Positions 6,349-6,895 of a stretch of DNA of 6,895 nucleotides are shown here, piece after piece (position 1 is the stretch's first letter; every line of letters begins with the position of its first letter). A program made the translations under genes and the position numbers. The notes below the pieces were generated by a model. That model made no database searches. It saw nothing but the letters and a program-made list of their open reading frames with translations, and was not told where the DNA came from. The stretch covers positions 1 to 6,895 of the forward strand of contig JAFEBC010000677.1 of assembly GCA_018266095.1 (NCBI GenBank), given 5' to 3'. Source of the DNA: Deltaproteobacteria bacterium (lineage in GTDB: Bacteria; Myxococcota; Myxococcia; Myxococcales; 40CM-4-68-19).

Positions 6349-6764
6349 CACCACGGCGAGTCCTCCCCGCGCACATCGAGGCCCTGGGACGCGAGCAGCC
6401 TCGCGGTGACGCCCATGCCGGGCGCGCGGCCCGCGGGCGTGCCCACCATCCGCGTGCCGCACGAGGGCGAGTTCTGCTTGAGCACCGCGAGCCTCGCGCC
6501 GAACGCGCGCGCCGCCGAGAGCGCCACCTGCGCGCCCGCCTCGAACTCGTGCGTGACGTCCCTGCCGTCGCGGTCGAGCACGCGGCCGCCGTCGATCCAG
6601 GCCGCCGCGCGCGGGATCCCCAAGCCGCCCGACACCTCGGGGCACACCGGGACGAGCTCGTCGTCTCGCAGCCGCTCGAGCAGCGCGGGATCGAACTTCG
6701 TCTGCCCGTCGTGACGGCACGGAAAGCCCGCGAGGCACGCGGAGATGAGCACGCTCTGGCTCAC
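6348..6764 (-). CDS. DUF523 family protein (TudS-like thiouracil desulfurase)
   Basis: This 138-residue protein is a complete single-domain DUF523 member. The family signatures are present in order: VLISACLAGFPCRHDGQ (5-21), VPVCPEVSGGLGIPR (38-52) and LKQNSPSCGTRMVG (95-108). Cysteines 10, 16, 41 and 102 are candidates for the three ligands that hold a [4Fe-4S] cluster in the characterised relative TudS, which removes sulfur from 2-thiouracil. The related DUF523 domain of RudS acts on 4-thiouridine in tRNA. Whether this protein has either activity is inference. The GTG start at 6764 follows a strong GGGGGAGG and overlaps the stop of the upstream gene (GTGA). Its own stop overlaps the oxidoreductase start (TGATG), so the three genes are probably co-translated. 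Confidence 0.88.
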   Translation of the reverse strand: MSQSVLISACLAGFPCRHDGQTKFDPALLERLRDDELVPVCPEVSGGLGIPRAAAWIDGGRVLDRDGRDVTHEFEAGAQVALSAARAFGARLAVLKQNSPSCGTRMVGTPAGRAPGMGVTARLLASQGLDVRGEDSPW

Positions 6765-6895
6765 GCGTCCTCCCCCAGCCGCGGCGACGCCAGCAGCGCC
6801 GCGCCGTCCGCCTGCGCGCCCTGCACGACCACGCGCTTCTTGCCGCCCACCTCGGTCACATCCAGGAGCCCGCGCGCGATCAGCTCCAGCGCCCG
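6761..6895 (-). CDS. C-terminal end of an unidentified protein (cut by window edge)
   Basis: The frame is open from the right edge to a TGA at 6763-6761 and gives 44 residues, starting RALELIARGLLDVTEVGGKK and ending ALLASPRLGEDA. The GTGA overlap with the DUF523 start and the Shine-Dalgarno of that gene lying inside this frame support its being a real coding end. The fragment looks soluble, with a helix followed by a basic strand-like stretch (KKRVVVQ). I do not recognise the family. Confidence 0.6.
   Translation of the reverse strand, partial: RALELIARGLLDVTEVGGKKRVVVQGAQADGAALLASPRLGEDA

Noticed and set aside
5062..6714. 550-residue open frame antisense to the oxidoreductase and DUF523 genes
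   Set aside because: It crosses two well-supported genes and is low-complexity Arg/Gln/Ala sequence without any domain.
6349..6738. N-terminal extension of the oxidoreductase frame up to 6738
   Set aside because: This part overlaps the DUF523 gene in another frame and is Arg/Ala-rich without motif. The Rossmann strand begins just after the ATG at 6348, which also overlaps the preceding stop.

Overview
The window is very GC-rich and densely coded, with strong G/C preference at third codon positions. Its gene set resembles a myxobacterium or relative (Myxococcota, formerly Deltaproteobacteria): a PpiD-like foldase starting MLD-x-MR, a DUF6178-like protein, and an MreC with a proline-rich tail. 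The placement rests on remembered family distributions, not on a search. All genes look chromosomal and mostly housekeeping. I see no phage, transposase, CRISPR array, tRNA or rRNA.

Layout, left to right. (1) 1-936, minus: mreC, the cell-shape scaffold protein, complete at its N-terminus and running off the left edge inside a Pro-rich tail. (2) 937-1063: a divergent intergenic region with candidate promoters for both flanking genes on the same stretch of DNA. (3) 1064-2674, plus: a membrane-anchored PpiD/SurA-like periplasmic foldase. (4) 2675-2897: a convergent intergenic region with a strong hairpin just after the foldase gene and a separate 77-bp imperfect palindrome that looks like a dispersed repeat element. 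(5) 2898-4496, minus: a DUF6178-like protein of unknown function. (6) 4642-4833, minus: rpmB (ribosomal protein L28), with its own candidate promoter and a convincing intrinsic terminator. (7) 4933-6895, minus: a tightly packed operon. In transcription order it holds the C-terminal end of an unidentified protein, a DUF523/TudS-family Fe-S protein, and a phytoene-desaturase-like FAD oxidoreductase. They are joined by GTGA and TGATG stop/start overlaps.

Functionally, the left half concerns the envelope: MreC organises the elongation machinery and PpiD helps fold exported proteins. rpmB serves translation. The right-hand operon pairs a probable sulfur-removing [4Fe-4S] enzyme with a redox-fold protein whose FAD-binding motif is atypical. 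The main points for a second look are the palindromic repeat, the overlapping divergent promoters, the degenerate Rossmann motif and the DUF523-oxidoreductase coupling. I did not find a clearly new multi-gene system.
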